From: Ignavibacteria bacterium UBA2373
Lineage (GTDB): Bacteria; Bacteroidota; Ignavibacteria; Kapaibacteriales; UBA961
Assembly: GCA_002344005.1 (NCBI GenBank)
Contig: DDTD01000082.1
Coordinates: 54,038-118,037 of the forward strand
Direction of reading: 5' to 3'
Length of the DNA: 64,000 nucleotides
The notes under the pieces were generated by a model that saw only the letters and a program-made list of their open reading frames with translations, had not been told where the DNA came from and did not search any database. Below, piece by piece: positions 1-9,504 of the stretch. Within the stretch, counting starts at the first letter, position 1. Every line of letters begins with the position of its first letter. The translations under genes and the position numbers were made by a program.

Positions 1-19
1 AGTTAAACCTTCTAATGAA

Positions 20-1759
20 TTGAATGAAAAAGAGCAAAAGGAACAACCAAAAAATAAAAGGGATAATAAAACTCAAAAAGATATACAAACCTCAAAACAT
101 AAAAAACAACAACTTGATAAACAGCCGTCCATAATAGAAGAAACAACGATAGATCATACAGTGGACATTATTGTTGATGCAGCCACGGAACTACCTGTGT
201 CATCAAATGAAAGGAAACAACAACACTCTAAACCCTATAATATTATACCGTTACCGAAAGCAGAACTAACGAAGAAAAGGCAAAGTATAAGACATAAAAT
301 TCCACTTCCATTAAAAGTTGGCTTATATAATGATATTGCAGAAAGTATGATTGCCAAAGTCGAGCATTTTTTATCTGTTGAATTATGTATTTCACCCGGT
401 AGCTCATTATTGTTGGCGGTAAGTGGTGGTGTTGATTCAATAGTAATGGCTGACATTTTTTGTGCCATTGCTCATCGTCTTCATTATGATGTACAATTAT
501 GTCATATAAATCACAAATTGCGTGGTAAGGAATCAGATGATGATGAGCGATCAGTAAAAGGTTTTGCAAAACGCTGCGGATTGCGAATCCATGCAGCTCA
601 TGTACATGTAGAAGAGTATTCCAAAAAAAATAAAATAAGCATAGAAACTGCCGCGCGAATTTTACGCTACAATGCCCTTGATAAACAGGCGCGTTCTTGT
701 GGTGCCGAATATGTGGTGACAGCACACACTGCCGATGATGCAGCTGAAACATTTCTCATGAATTTATTCCGTGGTTCAGGAATTACCGGCTTAACAGGAA
801 TACCTATTGAAAGACCATTGTCGAAAAAAGTAAATGTTATTCGTCCCATGATTTCATTGCGAAAGGATGAAATTATCAGTTATGCTCAAGCCAGAGGACT
901 TTTTTGGCGCGAGGATTCTTCTAATTCGTCATTGTTATTTACACGAAATAAAATACGGTTGAAATTATTGCCACAATTAAGAGAATTGTTTGGTATAAGT
1001 GTTGTCGAGACAATTAATAGAACATCCTTATTAATGCAAGGTGTTGATGAAGTGATGGAAAATATACTATCAGTGTTTTTACCAAGATACGTTCATCAAA
1101 TCGAAACAGGTGCTTATTCTGTTTCATTGATAGGTTTATCTACACAGTCCGAGTTTGTAAAAGGTGAGATTTTTCAGTCAATTCTTGTACAAAAATTGAA
1201 CCAGCAAAATCAGTCTCTTTCTACAATTAAACGTATTACGCAACTTGTTACTGCAGAGACAAATACATGTGTTGATGTTAATGGACAAATTGTCGCGATA
1301 CGAGAGAGGGATTCGATTATTCTTTCTAAGCGAAAAAAACATTTTGATTACTACAACACCATAACATTAAATGGTGAACTCATTGAACAAGAATGGATAT
1401 TACGTCTTTCAGTCTTACACAAAAAACCTAAGGAATGGTCGAATAATCCATTTGTAGAATATTTCGATGCGGATTTATTACCTAAATTATTACAGGTGCG
1501 CTCATGGCGAGATGGAGATAAATTTCAACCGATAGGAATGAAAGGACATACGACAGTGAGTGATTTTCTTACAAATACTAAAACCCGCGCTTTTGAACGG
1601 AAAAAAGTTCTTGTTCTCTGCGCGGGTTCTGAAATTGTGTGGATTATAGGTAAACGTATATCTGATTGTTTTAAAGTAACAGAGTCCACGCAAGTTATTA
1701 TTAAAGCTGAATTTATTCAGCGTTCAGCATCAGAAAATGATGAGAAAGATAAAAAATAG
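20..1759 (+). CDS. tilS: tRNA(Ile)-lysidine synthetase TilS with long N-terminal extension
   Basis: This enzyme uses ATP and lysine to make lysidine at C34 of tRNA-Ile(CAU), so that the tRNA reads AUA. The PP-loop motif SGGVDS is at residues 135-140 of the long reading frame. The C-terminal substrate-binding domain is visible (VRSWRDGDKFQPIG, then a conserved DFL region). TilS normally has only 20-30 residues before the PP-loop. Here about 110 Lys/Gln/Asp-rich residues precede it. The listed start is a TTG, and the frame has no stop upstream to base 1, so the true start could lie outside the window. An ATG at 347 would give a normal-length protein of about 470 residues. The gene converges on glyA with a 7-bp gap. 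The function call is firm; the start is not. Confidence 0.93.
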   Translation: MNEKEQKEQPKNKRDNKTQKDIQTSKHKKQQLDKQPSIIEETTIDHTVDIIVDAATELPVSSNERKQQHSKPYNIIPLPKAELTKKRQSIRHKIPLPLKVGLYNDIAESMIAKVEHFLSVELCISPGSSLLLAVSGGVDSIVMADIFCAIAHRLHYDVQLCHINHKLRGKESDDDERSVKGFAKRCGLRIHAAHVHVEEYSKKNKISIETAARILRYNALDKQARSCGAEYVVTAHTADDAAETFLMNLFRGSGITGLTGIPIERPLSKKVNVIRPMISLRKDEIISYAQARGLFWREDSSNSSLLFTRNKIRLKLLPQLRELFGISVVETINRTSLLMQGVDEVMENILSVFLPRYVHQIETGAYSVSLIGLSTQSEFVKGEIFQSILVQKLNQQNQSLSTIKRITQLVTAETNTCVDVNGQIVAIRERDSIILSKRKKHFDYYNTITLNGELIEQEWILRLSVLHKKPKEWSNNPFVEYFDADLLPKLLQVRSWRDGDKFQPIGMKGHTTVSDFLTNTKTRAFERKKVLVLCAGSEIVWIIGKRISDCFKVTESTQVIIKAEFIQRSASENDEKDKK

Positions 1760-1766
1760 TCAATCT

Positions 1767-3062
1767 TTACAGTACCGGATAGGTTGAAAATGGGGTGCAG
1801 AGTTCAGCAACATCTTGTTTCACCGCTGCATACACATCTTCATTACCATGATTTGAGAGTACTTTATCAATAAGCTGTGCAATAATCTGCATTTGATTCA
1901 CTCCCATTCCGCGAGATGTAATTGCTGCTGTTCCTAGTCGAATACCGGAAGTTACTAAAGCAGATTGCGTATCAAATGGTACTGCATTCTTATTACATGT
2001 GATGCCTGACTTATCTAATGCTGTTTCAGCCTGTTTTCCGGTAAGATTTCTATTACGCAAATCAATAAGCATAAGATGATTATCTGTGCCATTGCTCACA
2101 ATGTTGTAACCGAGATTAACCAATGAGCCTGCAAGAGCAGAAGCATTAAGAATAACTTTATCTGTATAGACGGAAAATGATTCGGTTAATGCTTCGCCGA
2201 ACGCTACGGCTTTCGCTGCAATGACATGCATAAGCGGACCTCCTTGGATACCCGGCATAACCATAGAGTCCAGAAGTTCACTGACCATTTTAGTACGTCC
2301 TGATTTTGGTGCCACATGTCCCCATGGATTCTCAAAATCCTTCCCCATCATAATGATGCCACCACGCGGACCTCGTAATGTTTTGTGTGTTGTACTTGTA
2401 ACAATATGACAGTGGGGTATGGGGCTAGGTAATTTTCCTTTAGCAAGTAAACCCGCAGGGTGAGCAATATCTGCCATCAGAAATGCTCCAATTTTATCAG
2501 CAATTGTGCGGAATGCAGCATAGTCAATAGTACGCGAGTACGCAGAGGCACCAACTGTTATCATCTTAGGACGATGTGTTAGAGCTTGCTCTTCTACTTT
2601 ATTGTAATCAATCAATCCTGTTTGTGGATCAACACCATACGATACAAAGTTATAGAATTTGCCGCTGAAGTTGACAGGTGATCCATGTGTGAGATGTCCG
2701 CCATGAGAAAGATCCATTCCAAGAACGGTATCACCATGCTTTAAAAAGGTAAAATACACTGCCATATTCGCTCCTGAACCACTATGGGGCTGAACATTGG
2801 CATATTCGACATCAAAAAGTTGTCTTAATCTGTTGATTGCTAAATTCTCTGCTATATCAACCCATTCGCATCCACCATAGTATCTTTTGCCGGGATAGCC
2901 CTCAGCATACTTGTTTGTGAACAGTGAACCTTGGGTTTCAAGCACCGCCTTACTCACATAGTTCTCACTGGCAATAAGCTCCAATTTGTGTTGTTGTCTG
3001 TGAATCTCCCCTTCGATGCTGGCATAGAGTTCGGGGTCAGCTGATTTGAGTGTTTCGTACAT
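1767..3062 (-). CDS. glyA: Serine hydroxymethyltransferase GlyA
   Basis: This PLP enzyme interconverts serine plus tetrahydrofolate with glycine plus 5,10-methylene-THF in the cytoplasm, and supplies one-carbon units. The PLP-lysine motif STTHKTLRGPRGG is present, as are the N-terminal RQQHKLELIASENYVS and the KRYYGGCEWVD region. The protein is 431 residues, the normal length. I chose the ATG at 3060-3062 (MYETLKSADPEL). The frame stays open for 56 more codons upstream to 3230, but that stretch has no family similarity and runs into the divergent gene. The gene is divergent from the E1 dehydrogenase across about 120 bp, which must hold both promoters. Confidence 0.97.
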   Translation of the reverse strand: MYETLKSADPELYASIEGEIHRQQHKLELIASENYVSKAVLETQGSLFTNKYAEGYPGKRYYGGCEWVDIAENLAINRLRQLFDVEYANVQPHSGSGANMAVYFTFLKHGDTVLGMDLSHGGHLTHGSPVNFSGKFYNFVSYGVDPQTGLIDYNKVEEQALTHRPKMITVGASAYSRTIDYAAFRTIADKIGAFLMADIAHPAGLLAKGKLPSPIPHCHIVTSTTHKTLRGPRGGIIMMGKDFENPWGHVAPKSGRTKMVSELLDSMVMPGIQGGPLMHVIAAKAVAFGEALTESFSVYTDKVILNASALAGSLVNLGYNIVSNGTDNHLMLIDLRNRNLTGKQAETALDKSGITCNKNAVPFDTQSALVTSGIRLGTAAITSRGMGVNQMQIIAQLIDKVLSNHGNEDVYAAVKQDVAELCTPFSTYPVL

Positions 3063-3181
3063 TATTTTTGTTGAAAAGTGAAAAAAAATTGAATTTTCAT
3101 TAAAAAGATAAACGAAATAGAATGAAAGTCCTTTTTTCGTTTCGTAAATTTGAACTTTGTTTACAAAATTATGGAAAAGAG

Positions 3182-5230
3182 ATGACCAAAGCAGAGTGGA
3201 TACATGTTGCAAAGGTATTAATGACCTCAAGACTCATGGATTCGATAGAAGAGAATGAATTAGCACCGAAAGGAAAGGTCTTATATCAGTTTTCTGCACG
3301 AGGACATGAATTAGGACAAATTATTTTAGCTCAATATCTTAACCACGCTCATGATGCAGCAACGGTTTACTATCGCTCTCGTCCCTTTGTATTAGCGGCG
3401 GGTATGACGATCGAAGAGGGATTTGCCGGACCTTTGGCAAAACAAGGTAGTCGCAATGGGGGAAGAGACATAGGCGTAGTACATAATTTAGTACCCAGAA
3501 ACGGACCTACGGTACTGCCTGCAAGCGGTGATGTTGGCGCACAATTTACACCTGCAGTGGGTTGGGCACAGGCAATTGTGTATCGTTCATCGGTCATGCA
3601 AGAAAAAGATTGGCATAAAGCCGTCGCTGTAGCTTTAGGAGGAGATGCCTCTTGTGCAACAAATGGATTTTGGGCAGCTCTCACAATAGCTACCACAAAA
3701 AACTATCCGATGATATTTTTTATCGAAGATAATAACTATGGTATTTCTGTTCCCGGAGAATTTCAAACGCCGGGCGCAAACATTGCTGCGAATCTTGCAA
3801 GTTTTAACAATCTTCTCGTATTGGACGGTGATGGCACTGATCCGGAAACAGCAGATGCACTCATTAAGAGAGCTGTACAACACACCCGAGCAAGACTTTC
3901 TCCGGTATTATTACGATTAACGGTTCCTCGTATATGTGGTCACTCAGGGGCAGATAATCAGTCATATAAATCACAGGAAACTTTGACTGCAGATCAAGAA
4001 CGGGATCCTTTAAACCGTTTGCAAGAATACATGTTTTCCAAAAAGATTCTTTCTAAAAATGCTTGGACTGAATTGGAAGCAGAAGTCGAAAATACCGTCA
4101 GACAGGAATTGGCAAAAGCATTATCACAACCGGAACCGGAAGTAGAAACAATTCGTAAGTATGCATTTTCTGAAGAAGGTGAACCTCAGTTAGTTGGAGG
4201 AATGGCGGCTGAAAGGGTTACTATTGCTTCCGGAATTGACGATGAAGTGGTCGGAAAGAGAATGAACCTTATTGCAGGAGTGAATGCCACTTTGGCTCAT
4301 GAGTTACAACAAAATAATCGTTTGCTGGTATTTGGGGAGGATGTCGGCGTTAAGGGGGGTGTACATGGTGCTACTGTTGGGCTTCAAAGTCAATTCGGAA
4401 ATGAACGTGTTTTTGATACATCGCTTTCCGAAGAAGGTATCATCGGTCGTGCTGTCGGTATGGCGTATGCCGGTTTGGTGCCGGTAGCTGAAATTCAGTT
4501 CAGAAAATACCTTGATCCTGCTATGGAACAAATAAATGATTGTGGTACTATACGTTGGCGAACAAATAATCAGTTTGCAGCACCCATTATTGTTAGAATA
4601 CCGATTGGTCACAGTAAAAGGACAGGAGACCCATGGCATAGTGTATCCGGTGAAGCTATTTTTACCCATACAATTGGCTGGCGTATTGCTATACCATCGA
4701 ATATATCAGATGCTGTCGGATTAATGAGGACTGCTTTGCGAGGCAATGATCCTACATTTTTCTTAGAACATCGCAATATTTTAGACACATCTGTAAGTCG
4801 AGGAAATTTTCCGAGCTATTCTCATCAGATACCATTTGGTTTGGCAAACACAGTAAAAAAAGGCGATAGAATTACAGTAGTAACATGGGGAGAAATGGTC
4901 TATCGAGTACTTGACGCTGCCAAAGGATTTGATAATTCTGTTGAAATAATTGATTTAAGGACCGTAGCACCATGGGATAAAGAAACTGTACTCAACTCAG
5001 TCAAAAAAACAAATCGTTGTTTAATTGCCCATGAAGACACCATAACAAATGGCTTCGGAGCTGAAATAGCTGCAACTATTACAAAAGAAGCATTTTCTTA
5101 TCTAGACGCACCTATTACAAGAGTTGCTACACCGGATATTCCGATACCGTATAATTTACGACAGATGGATGTAGTTGTACCTACTGTTGAGACATTAATT
5201 CAGCAAATTTCACAAACATTGTCGTATTAA
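3182..5230 (+). CDS. Fused alpha/beta 2-oxoacid dehydrogenase E1 component
   Basis: This is the thiamine-diphosphate decarboxylase subunit (E1) of a pyruvate or branched-chain 2-oxoacid dehydrogenase complex, with alpha and beta halves in one chain. The alpha half carries the TPP/Mg motif, starting GGDAS near residue 153 and ending EDNNYGIS. The beta half starts near residue 365 and shows LLVFGEDVGVKGGVHGAT and the AEIQFRKYLDPAMEQI region. The usual order in Bacteroidota single-chain E1 proteins is the same. I prefer the ATG at 3182 (MTKAEWIHVAK), which has a purine-rich GGAAAAGAG just before it; an in-frame ATG at 3122 would add 20 residues. No E2 or E3 gene is in the window, so the substrate cannot be decided from context. 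The nearest downstream gene is a helicase 11 bp away. Confidence 0.88.
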   Translation: MTKAEWIHVAKVLMTSRLMDSIEENELAPKGKVLYQFSARGHELGQIILAQYLNHAHDAATVYYRSRPFVLAAGMTIEEGFAGPLAKQGSRNGGRDIGVVHNLVPRNGPTVLPASGDVGAQFTPAVGWAQAIVYRSSVMQEKDWHKAVAVALGGDASCATNGFWAALTIATTKNYPMIFFIEDNNYGISVPGEFQTPGANIAANLASFNNLLVLDGDGTDPETADALIKRAVQHTRARLSPVLLRLTVPRICGHSGADNQSYKSQETLTADQERDPLNRLQEYMFSKKILSKNAWTELEAEVENTVRQELAKALSQPEPEVETIRKYAFSEEGEPQLVGGMAAERVTIASGIDDEVVGKRMNLIAGVNATLAHELQQNNRLLVFGEDVGVKGGVHGATVGLQSQFGNERVFDTSLSEEGIIGRAVGMAYAGLVPVAEIQFRKYLDPAMEQINDCGTIRWRTNNQFAAPIIVRIPIGHSKRTGDPWHSVSGEAIFTHTIGWRIAIPSNISDAVGLMRTALRGNDPTFFLEHRNILDTSVSRGNFPSYSHQIPFGLANTVKKGDRITVVTWGEMVYRVLDAAKGFDNSVEIIDLRTVAPWDKETVLNSVKKTNRCLIAHEDTITNGFGAEIAATITKEAFSYLDAPITRVATPDIPIPYNLRQMDVVVPTVETLIQQISQTLSY

Positions 5231-5241
5231 AAAAAGCATCA

Positions 5242-7221
5242 TTGCATAGAGTGAAGACACTAATTCTCAAAAAGGCACATGATTTACAATCGCAATATTC
5301 TATTGCGTATGAAAATGAGTTAAATGCAGAACAATTTAAAGCTGTTATGCATCGTGATGGACCGGCATTAGTAATCGCAGGTGCGGGTACCGGAAAAACA
5401 CGAATATTAACGTATCGTTTAGCTCGTTTAGTTGAATCGGGTGTGCCGCCGGAGACGATAGTTCTGCTCACTTTTACTCGAAAAGCGGCAAATGAAATGA
5501 TGAGGAGAGCTTCTCTGTTATTAGATGGACGATGTGAAAAAGTACAGGGGGGAACTTTCCATTCATTTGCTCACAATATCTTACGTCGTTATGGGGTTTT
5601 TATAGGATTAGATCCTCATTATACAATTTTAGACCAAACAGATGCAGAAGACGCTATTAATTTAATTCGTTCTCGTTTACATATTGATAAAACAAAAAAA
5701 AGATTTCCTTTAAAAAACACGCTCTTGGCAATATATTCAATGTCCATAAATTGCTATATGTCCGTAGAGGATACCATTGCTCAAAAATACAGTCAATTTA
5801 TAGAGCATACAGAACAAATTCATGCTGTACTCCGTGAATATGTTGCATTCAAACAAAGCTCAAATGTATTAGATTATGATGATCTGTTGGTATATGTTCT
5901 TCGGTTATTAGAGCAATCGGAGAAGGGAAGGGAAGTTGTACAGAAAAGTATTCGATATATAATGGTTGATGAGTATCAAGATACGAATAAGTTGCAGCAT
6001 CACTTAGTAAAAAAGTTAGCAGATTCACACCAAAATATTATGGTTGTCGGTGATGATGCGCAAAGTATATATTCATTTCGTGGCGCACATGCAGATAATA
6101 TATTTGACTTTGCAAAAGAATATCAACATACCGCCGTTATTGCAATTTCAAATAATTATCGTTCAACTAATGAAATATTAGAAATCTCTAATCACAGTCT
6201 GAAACAATCCGTAAAATCATATCACAATATATTAAAAAGTGGTAAAAATGGACAAAAACCCTTTGTTGTTGCCACTAAAAATGAAAGACAACAATCTGTA
6301 TTTATTACTCAATTACTCTTGCAGCAAAGAGAAGAAGGGGTAGCTTTAGAAGATATTGCTATTTTGTTTCGTTCAGGATTTATGTCTTTTGATCTTGAAA
6401 TTGAGTTGCAAAAGGCGAATATACCATTCAAAAAATATGGTGGATTACGTTTTTCTGAAACTGCTCATTTAAAAGATATTTTAGCTATCATAAAAATTTT
6501 ACATAATCCTCATGATATAATTTCTTGGTATCGAATACTTTTATTGTTGGAAGGGGTCGGTCCGAAAAGTGCTTCTTCAATTATCGAAGAAATACAAAAA
6601 AATCCGGAAGATATTTATTGGGTATCTCCAAGAGTAAATACTCCCATACGTGGGTTTGATGCAGTGATTAATCTTTGTTCTTTACTACATCAATTGAACA
6701 TCGAAAAAGCATCAGTCGTGGATATAGTCACAAAAGTATCATTACTGTATCGTCCTTTGTTGCAGAAAAAATATGATGATTATCCGAAACGTATCAAAGA
6801 TATTGATACAATTATTGGTATTGCCTCGACATATACATCATTAGTATCCTTTTTATCAGATATGACATTGGAAGGTCCAACGGAAAGTGTCAATGTGGAA
6901 AAGGAAAATAATGAAAATGAGTTTGTTACTTTATCCACCATTCATTCAGCAAAAGGGTTAGAATGGAAAACAGTTTTTATAATTTGGGCATTGGACGGAC
7001 GTTTCCCATCTACACGTTCTGTTGAATCAATAGAATCACTTGAAGAAGAACGACGCCTATTTTATGTAGCTGTCACACGAGCAAAAGATGAATTGGTAAT
7101 AACATATCCTATTGATGTTTTTGATCGTGAAAGTGGTATGGTCTTAGGTGAACCAAGTCGTTTTTTGCAGGGTATGGATGAGGATATGATTGAACGGTTT
7201 GTGGTGATGGAAGAACGATGA
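5242..7221 (+). CDS. UvrD/PcrA/Rep-like superfamily 1A DNA helicase
   Basis: This is a 3'-5' SF1A helicase expected to act in DNA repair or in clearing stalled forks. Visible motifs are the Q-motif region (LNAEQFKAV), Walker A GAGTGKT at residues 47-53, Walker B/DExx VDEYQDTN near 242-249, GDDAQSIYSFRGA (motif III), TLSTIHSAKGLEWK (motif V) and RLFYVAVTRAKDEL (motif VI). At 659 residues it is slightly shorter than PcrA and UvrD. The frame begins with TTG at 5242 or GTG at 5251; no ATG lies before the Q motif. The stop overlaps the next start by 4 bp (ATGA), so it is translationally coupled to the deacetylase. I do not separate UvrD, PcrA and Rep. Confidence 0.93.
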   Translation: MHRVKTLILKKAHDLQSQYSIAYENELNAEQFKAVMHRDGPALVIAGAGTGKTRILTYRLARLVESGVPPETIVLLTFTRKAANEMMRRASLLLDGRCEKVQGGTFHSFAHNILRRYGVFIGLDPHYTILDQTDAEDAINLIRSRLHIDKTKKRFPLKNTLLAIYSMSINCYMSVEDTIAQKYSQFIEHTEQIHAVLREYVAFKQSSNVLDYDDLLVYVLRLLEQSEKGREVVQKSIRYIMVDEYQDTNKLQHHLVKKLADSHQNIMVVGDDAQSIYSFRGAHADNIFDFAKEYQHTAVIAISNNYRSTNEILEISNHSLKQSVKSYHNILKSGKNGQKPFVVATKNERQQSVFITQLLLQQREEGVALEDIAILFRSGFMSFDLEIELQKANIPFKKYGGLRFSETAHLKDILAIIKILHNPHDIISWYRILLLLEGVGPKSASSIIEEIQKNPEDIYWVSPRVNTPIRGFDAVINLCSLLHQLNIEKASVVDIVTKVSLLYRPLLQKKYDDYPKRIKDIDTIIGIASTYTSLVSFLSDMTLEGPTESVNVEKENNENEFVTLSTIHSAKGLEWKTVFIIWALDGRFPSTRSVESIESLEEERRLFYVAVTRAKDELVITYPIDVFDRESGMVLGEPSRFLQGMDEDMIERFVVMEER

Positions 7222-8120
7222 AAGTATTTTATTCGGATAGATACACCATTCCTTTACCTGATGGTCATAAATTTCCAATCAGCAAATATCGCTTGATAAA
7301 GGATGGTTTGTTGAATCGAGGTGTATTACGTCATGATGAACTATTTGAATGCCCATTGGCAGATGTTTCAACAGTAAAGTTAGCTCATGACTCTGCTTAT
7401 GTAGATGCTGTCCTTGAGTGTCGCTTAGATCCTAAAATGGTGAGAAAAATTGGTTTCCCACAAACAGAAGCTTTACCATTACGTTCTTTGGCAACTGTCG
7501 GGGGGGCATTATGTGCTGCTGATGAAGCATTAGAAACAGGTATTTCCGGTAATCTTGCGGGCGGTACACATCATGCATTTTACGACAGTGGTGAGGGGTT
7601 TTGCGTATTTAATGATTTTGCTGTGGTCATTATGAATTTACTATCGCAAAGAAAAGTAAAACGAGTTGCAATTGTTGATTTGGACGTTCATCAAGGCAAT
7701 GGCAATGCGGCAATGTTAGCAGCGTTGGATAATGTTTTTGTATTTTCTATGCATGGCGCAAACAATTATCCATTTATTAAAGTACCTTCCACTCTTGATA
7801 TTGATTTACCTGATAATGCAGATGATGAAATGGTTTTATCGCTTTTATATGACAATTTTAAACATATTCTGGCTTTTGAACCGGATATAATTCTATATCA
7901 GCATGGTTCTGATATGCTCAAAGAAGATGCTTTTGGCAGATTATCAATGTCATTGAGCGGTTTAGCTCAACGAGACAGATTTGTTATGAGTGAATCAAAG
8001 CAAAGAGGAATCCCTGTTTCATTAGGACAGGGAGGGGGATATGCCAAGCCGATAGAAATTACGGTAGAAGCGCATATCCAGACCTACTCAATCTTGAAAG
8101 ATGTTTATGAAATTGATTAA
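7218..8120 (+). CDS. Histone deacetylase family (AcuC/APAH-like) zinc deacetylase
   Basis: This is an arginase-fold zinc deacetylase. In bacteria such enzymes remove acetyl groups from proteins, polyamines or other small amides. The catalytic His pair is GGTHHAF (H118, H119). Zinc ligands are D156 and H158 in DLDVHQGNGN and D232 in HGSDMLKEDAFG. The transition-state Tyr lies in GQGGGYAK near the C terminus. At 300 residues it is compact, like the short HDAC11/class IV-like bacterial enzymes. It overlaps the helicase by 4 bp and the next gene by 20 bp. The substrate is unknown; the neighbours do not point to acetoin use (no acuA or acuB). Confidence 0.9.
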   Translation: MKVFYSDRYTIPLPDGHKFPISKYRLIKDGLLNRGVLRHDELFECPLADVSTVKLAHDSAYVDAVLECRLDPKMVRKIGFPQTEALPLRSLATVGGALCAADEALETGISGNLAGGTHHAFYDSGEGFCVFNDFAVVIMNLLSQRKVKRVAIVDLDVHQGNGNAAMLAALDNVFVFSMHGANNYPFIKVPSTLDIDLPDNADDEMVLSLLYDNFKHILAFEPDIILYQHGSDMLKEDAFGRLSMSLSGLAQRDRFVMSESKQRGIPVSLGQGGGYAKPIEITVEAHIQTYSILKDVYEID

Positions 8121-9504
8121 GTTCTTTGGCATGCTGTTTCTTGCAGTATATGCTTATTCACAATCTCATATTTCAGCGATTTCCCAAACAGCAGAGCCGA
8201 TACTCTTGCATTATGCCGACAGTCTTATTGGACGCGAGACTTTATCAGGTGTTGAGCGTGAACTCGTTGGAAATGTACATCTTAGACAAGGCAATGTCTA
8301 TGTTTGGTGTGATAATGCCATACAATATTTGACTGAAAACAGGGCTGTCTTAATCGGTAATGTGAAAATCGTTCAAGGGACGGTAACAATGACAGGTCCT
8401 CGAGCTGATTATAATGGAAATTTGAAACTTGCATTTGGCACTCAGGGTGTAAAAATAGTGGACCGTACAACTGTTCTCACAGCAGATCAAGGTATTTATT
8501 CTATGAAAAACTACATTGCAGAATTTTATAGCAATGTACGATTAGAAGACGATACGGTCACGATAACCGCTGATACAATACAATATGAGCGACGTACCAG
8601 AAATAGTTTTGCACAAGGAAAAGTGATTGTTAAAGGTAAGCAGTCAAATGTCTTACTTGCTGGTGATTCAGCGTTTCATTATCCGGCACAACACTATTCA
8701 TTAATCAAAGGTAAGCCATTTTTATTGAAAGTAGATACAATAGTAACAGCAAATAGAGATTCTTTAATGTACCGAACAAAAGATTCGCTTCTAGCTATAC
8801 CAATACTACGATACGACAGTTCTATGGTCGTTGCAGAAAAATTAGAAGCGTTTCGCCAATATAAAGACACATATATTGCACATGACAGCGTGGAAATGAT
8901 ACGTGGAGAGTTAAGGATGAAATCTCAATTGGCAATTTTTGACAATCTAAACGAAAGAATTTCATTGTATAAATCTCCGGTAGTATGGAACGATTCTACG
9001 CAAATAGTAGCGGACTCAATCATTGTTTCGATGAAAAATAAGCATCTCCATCAAATCCAAGCATTTGGTAATGCTTTTTCGTCATCGCGTGACGATACGC
9101 TCTATACATCGCGTATCAATCAACTCAGCGGTCACTATATCAGAGTCAATGTAGAAGATGATAGTGTTCGTACAATATTCAGTCGAGGAGATGCAAAAAG
9201 TTTATACTATATGGAAACGGATAATCAACCAGATGGAGCGGCTCGAAACAGTGCAGACAGTATTCGTATTGAAGTTGAGAACAATAAACCGGAAATCATA
9301 CATTGGTTAGGAGCCGTTGTCGGAGATGTATATCCTGAAATAGTTATCGCTGATAAAGAAAAAGAGTATGCATTGCCCGGTTTTAAACGCAGAGAAGACA
9401 AACCGAAGAAGGATCGTTTACTAATTCGCTTGTTCTCTCGTCAAAGAGATATTCATTTTAACAAGGATGGTCAAAGTGATCGTGTCGAAGAGCACACTAA
9501 GTAA
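8101..9504 (+). CDS. OstA/LptA-like periplasmic protein
   Basis: This is an exported beta-jellyroll protein of the OstA/LptA family, inferred to help carry LPS across the periplasm. It has an N-terminal signal peptide (KFFGMLFLAVYAYSQS) and then repeated OstA-type strands such as GNVHLRQGNVYVWCDNA and LTADQGIYSMKN. Further units follow to about residue 420, and a basic tail ends the protein. At 467 residues it is more than twice the size of E. coli LptA (about 185), so it may form a longer bridge segment. LptC and LptD candidates lie elsewhere in this window (16.5 and 35.9 kb). The start overlaps the deacetylase by 20 bp, with a second ATG at 8107. The C-terminal coding end overlaps the OmpA gene by up to 38 bp. 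Confidence 0.8.
   Translation: MFMKLIKFFGMLFLAVYAYSQSHISAISQTAEPILLHYADSLIGRETLSGVERELVGNVHLRQGNVYVWCDNAIQYLTENRAVLIGNVKIVQGTVTMTGPRADYNGNLKLAFGTQGVKIVDRTTVLTADQGIYSMKNYIAEFYSNVRLEDDTVTITADTIQYERRTRNSFAQGKVIVKGKQSNVLLAGDSAFHYPAQHYSLIKGKPFLLKVDTIVTANRDSLMYRTKDSLLAIPILRYDSSMVVAEKLEAFRQYKDTYIAHDSVEMIRGELRMKSQLAIFDNLNERISLYKSPVVWNDSTQIVADSIIVSMKNKHLHQIQAFGNAFSSSRDDTLYTSRINQLSGHYIRVNVEDDSVRTIFSRGDAKSLYYMETDNQPDGAARNSADSIRIEVENNKPEIIHWLGAVVGDVYPEIVIADKEKEYALPGFKRREDKPKKDRLLIRLFSRQRDIHFNKDGQSDRVEEHTK

Noticed and set aside
243..752. Minus-strand 169-residue frame inside tilS
   Set aside because: It lies antisense to the PP-loop coding region of tilS and has no recognisable domain; it is a shadow of the real gene.
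3063..3230. N-terminal extension of glyA
   Set aside because: It has no similarity to SHMT, is hydrophobic and Phe-rich, and crosses into the divergent E1 gene; the ATG at 3062 is family-consistent.
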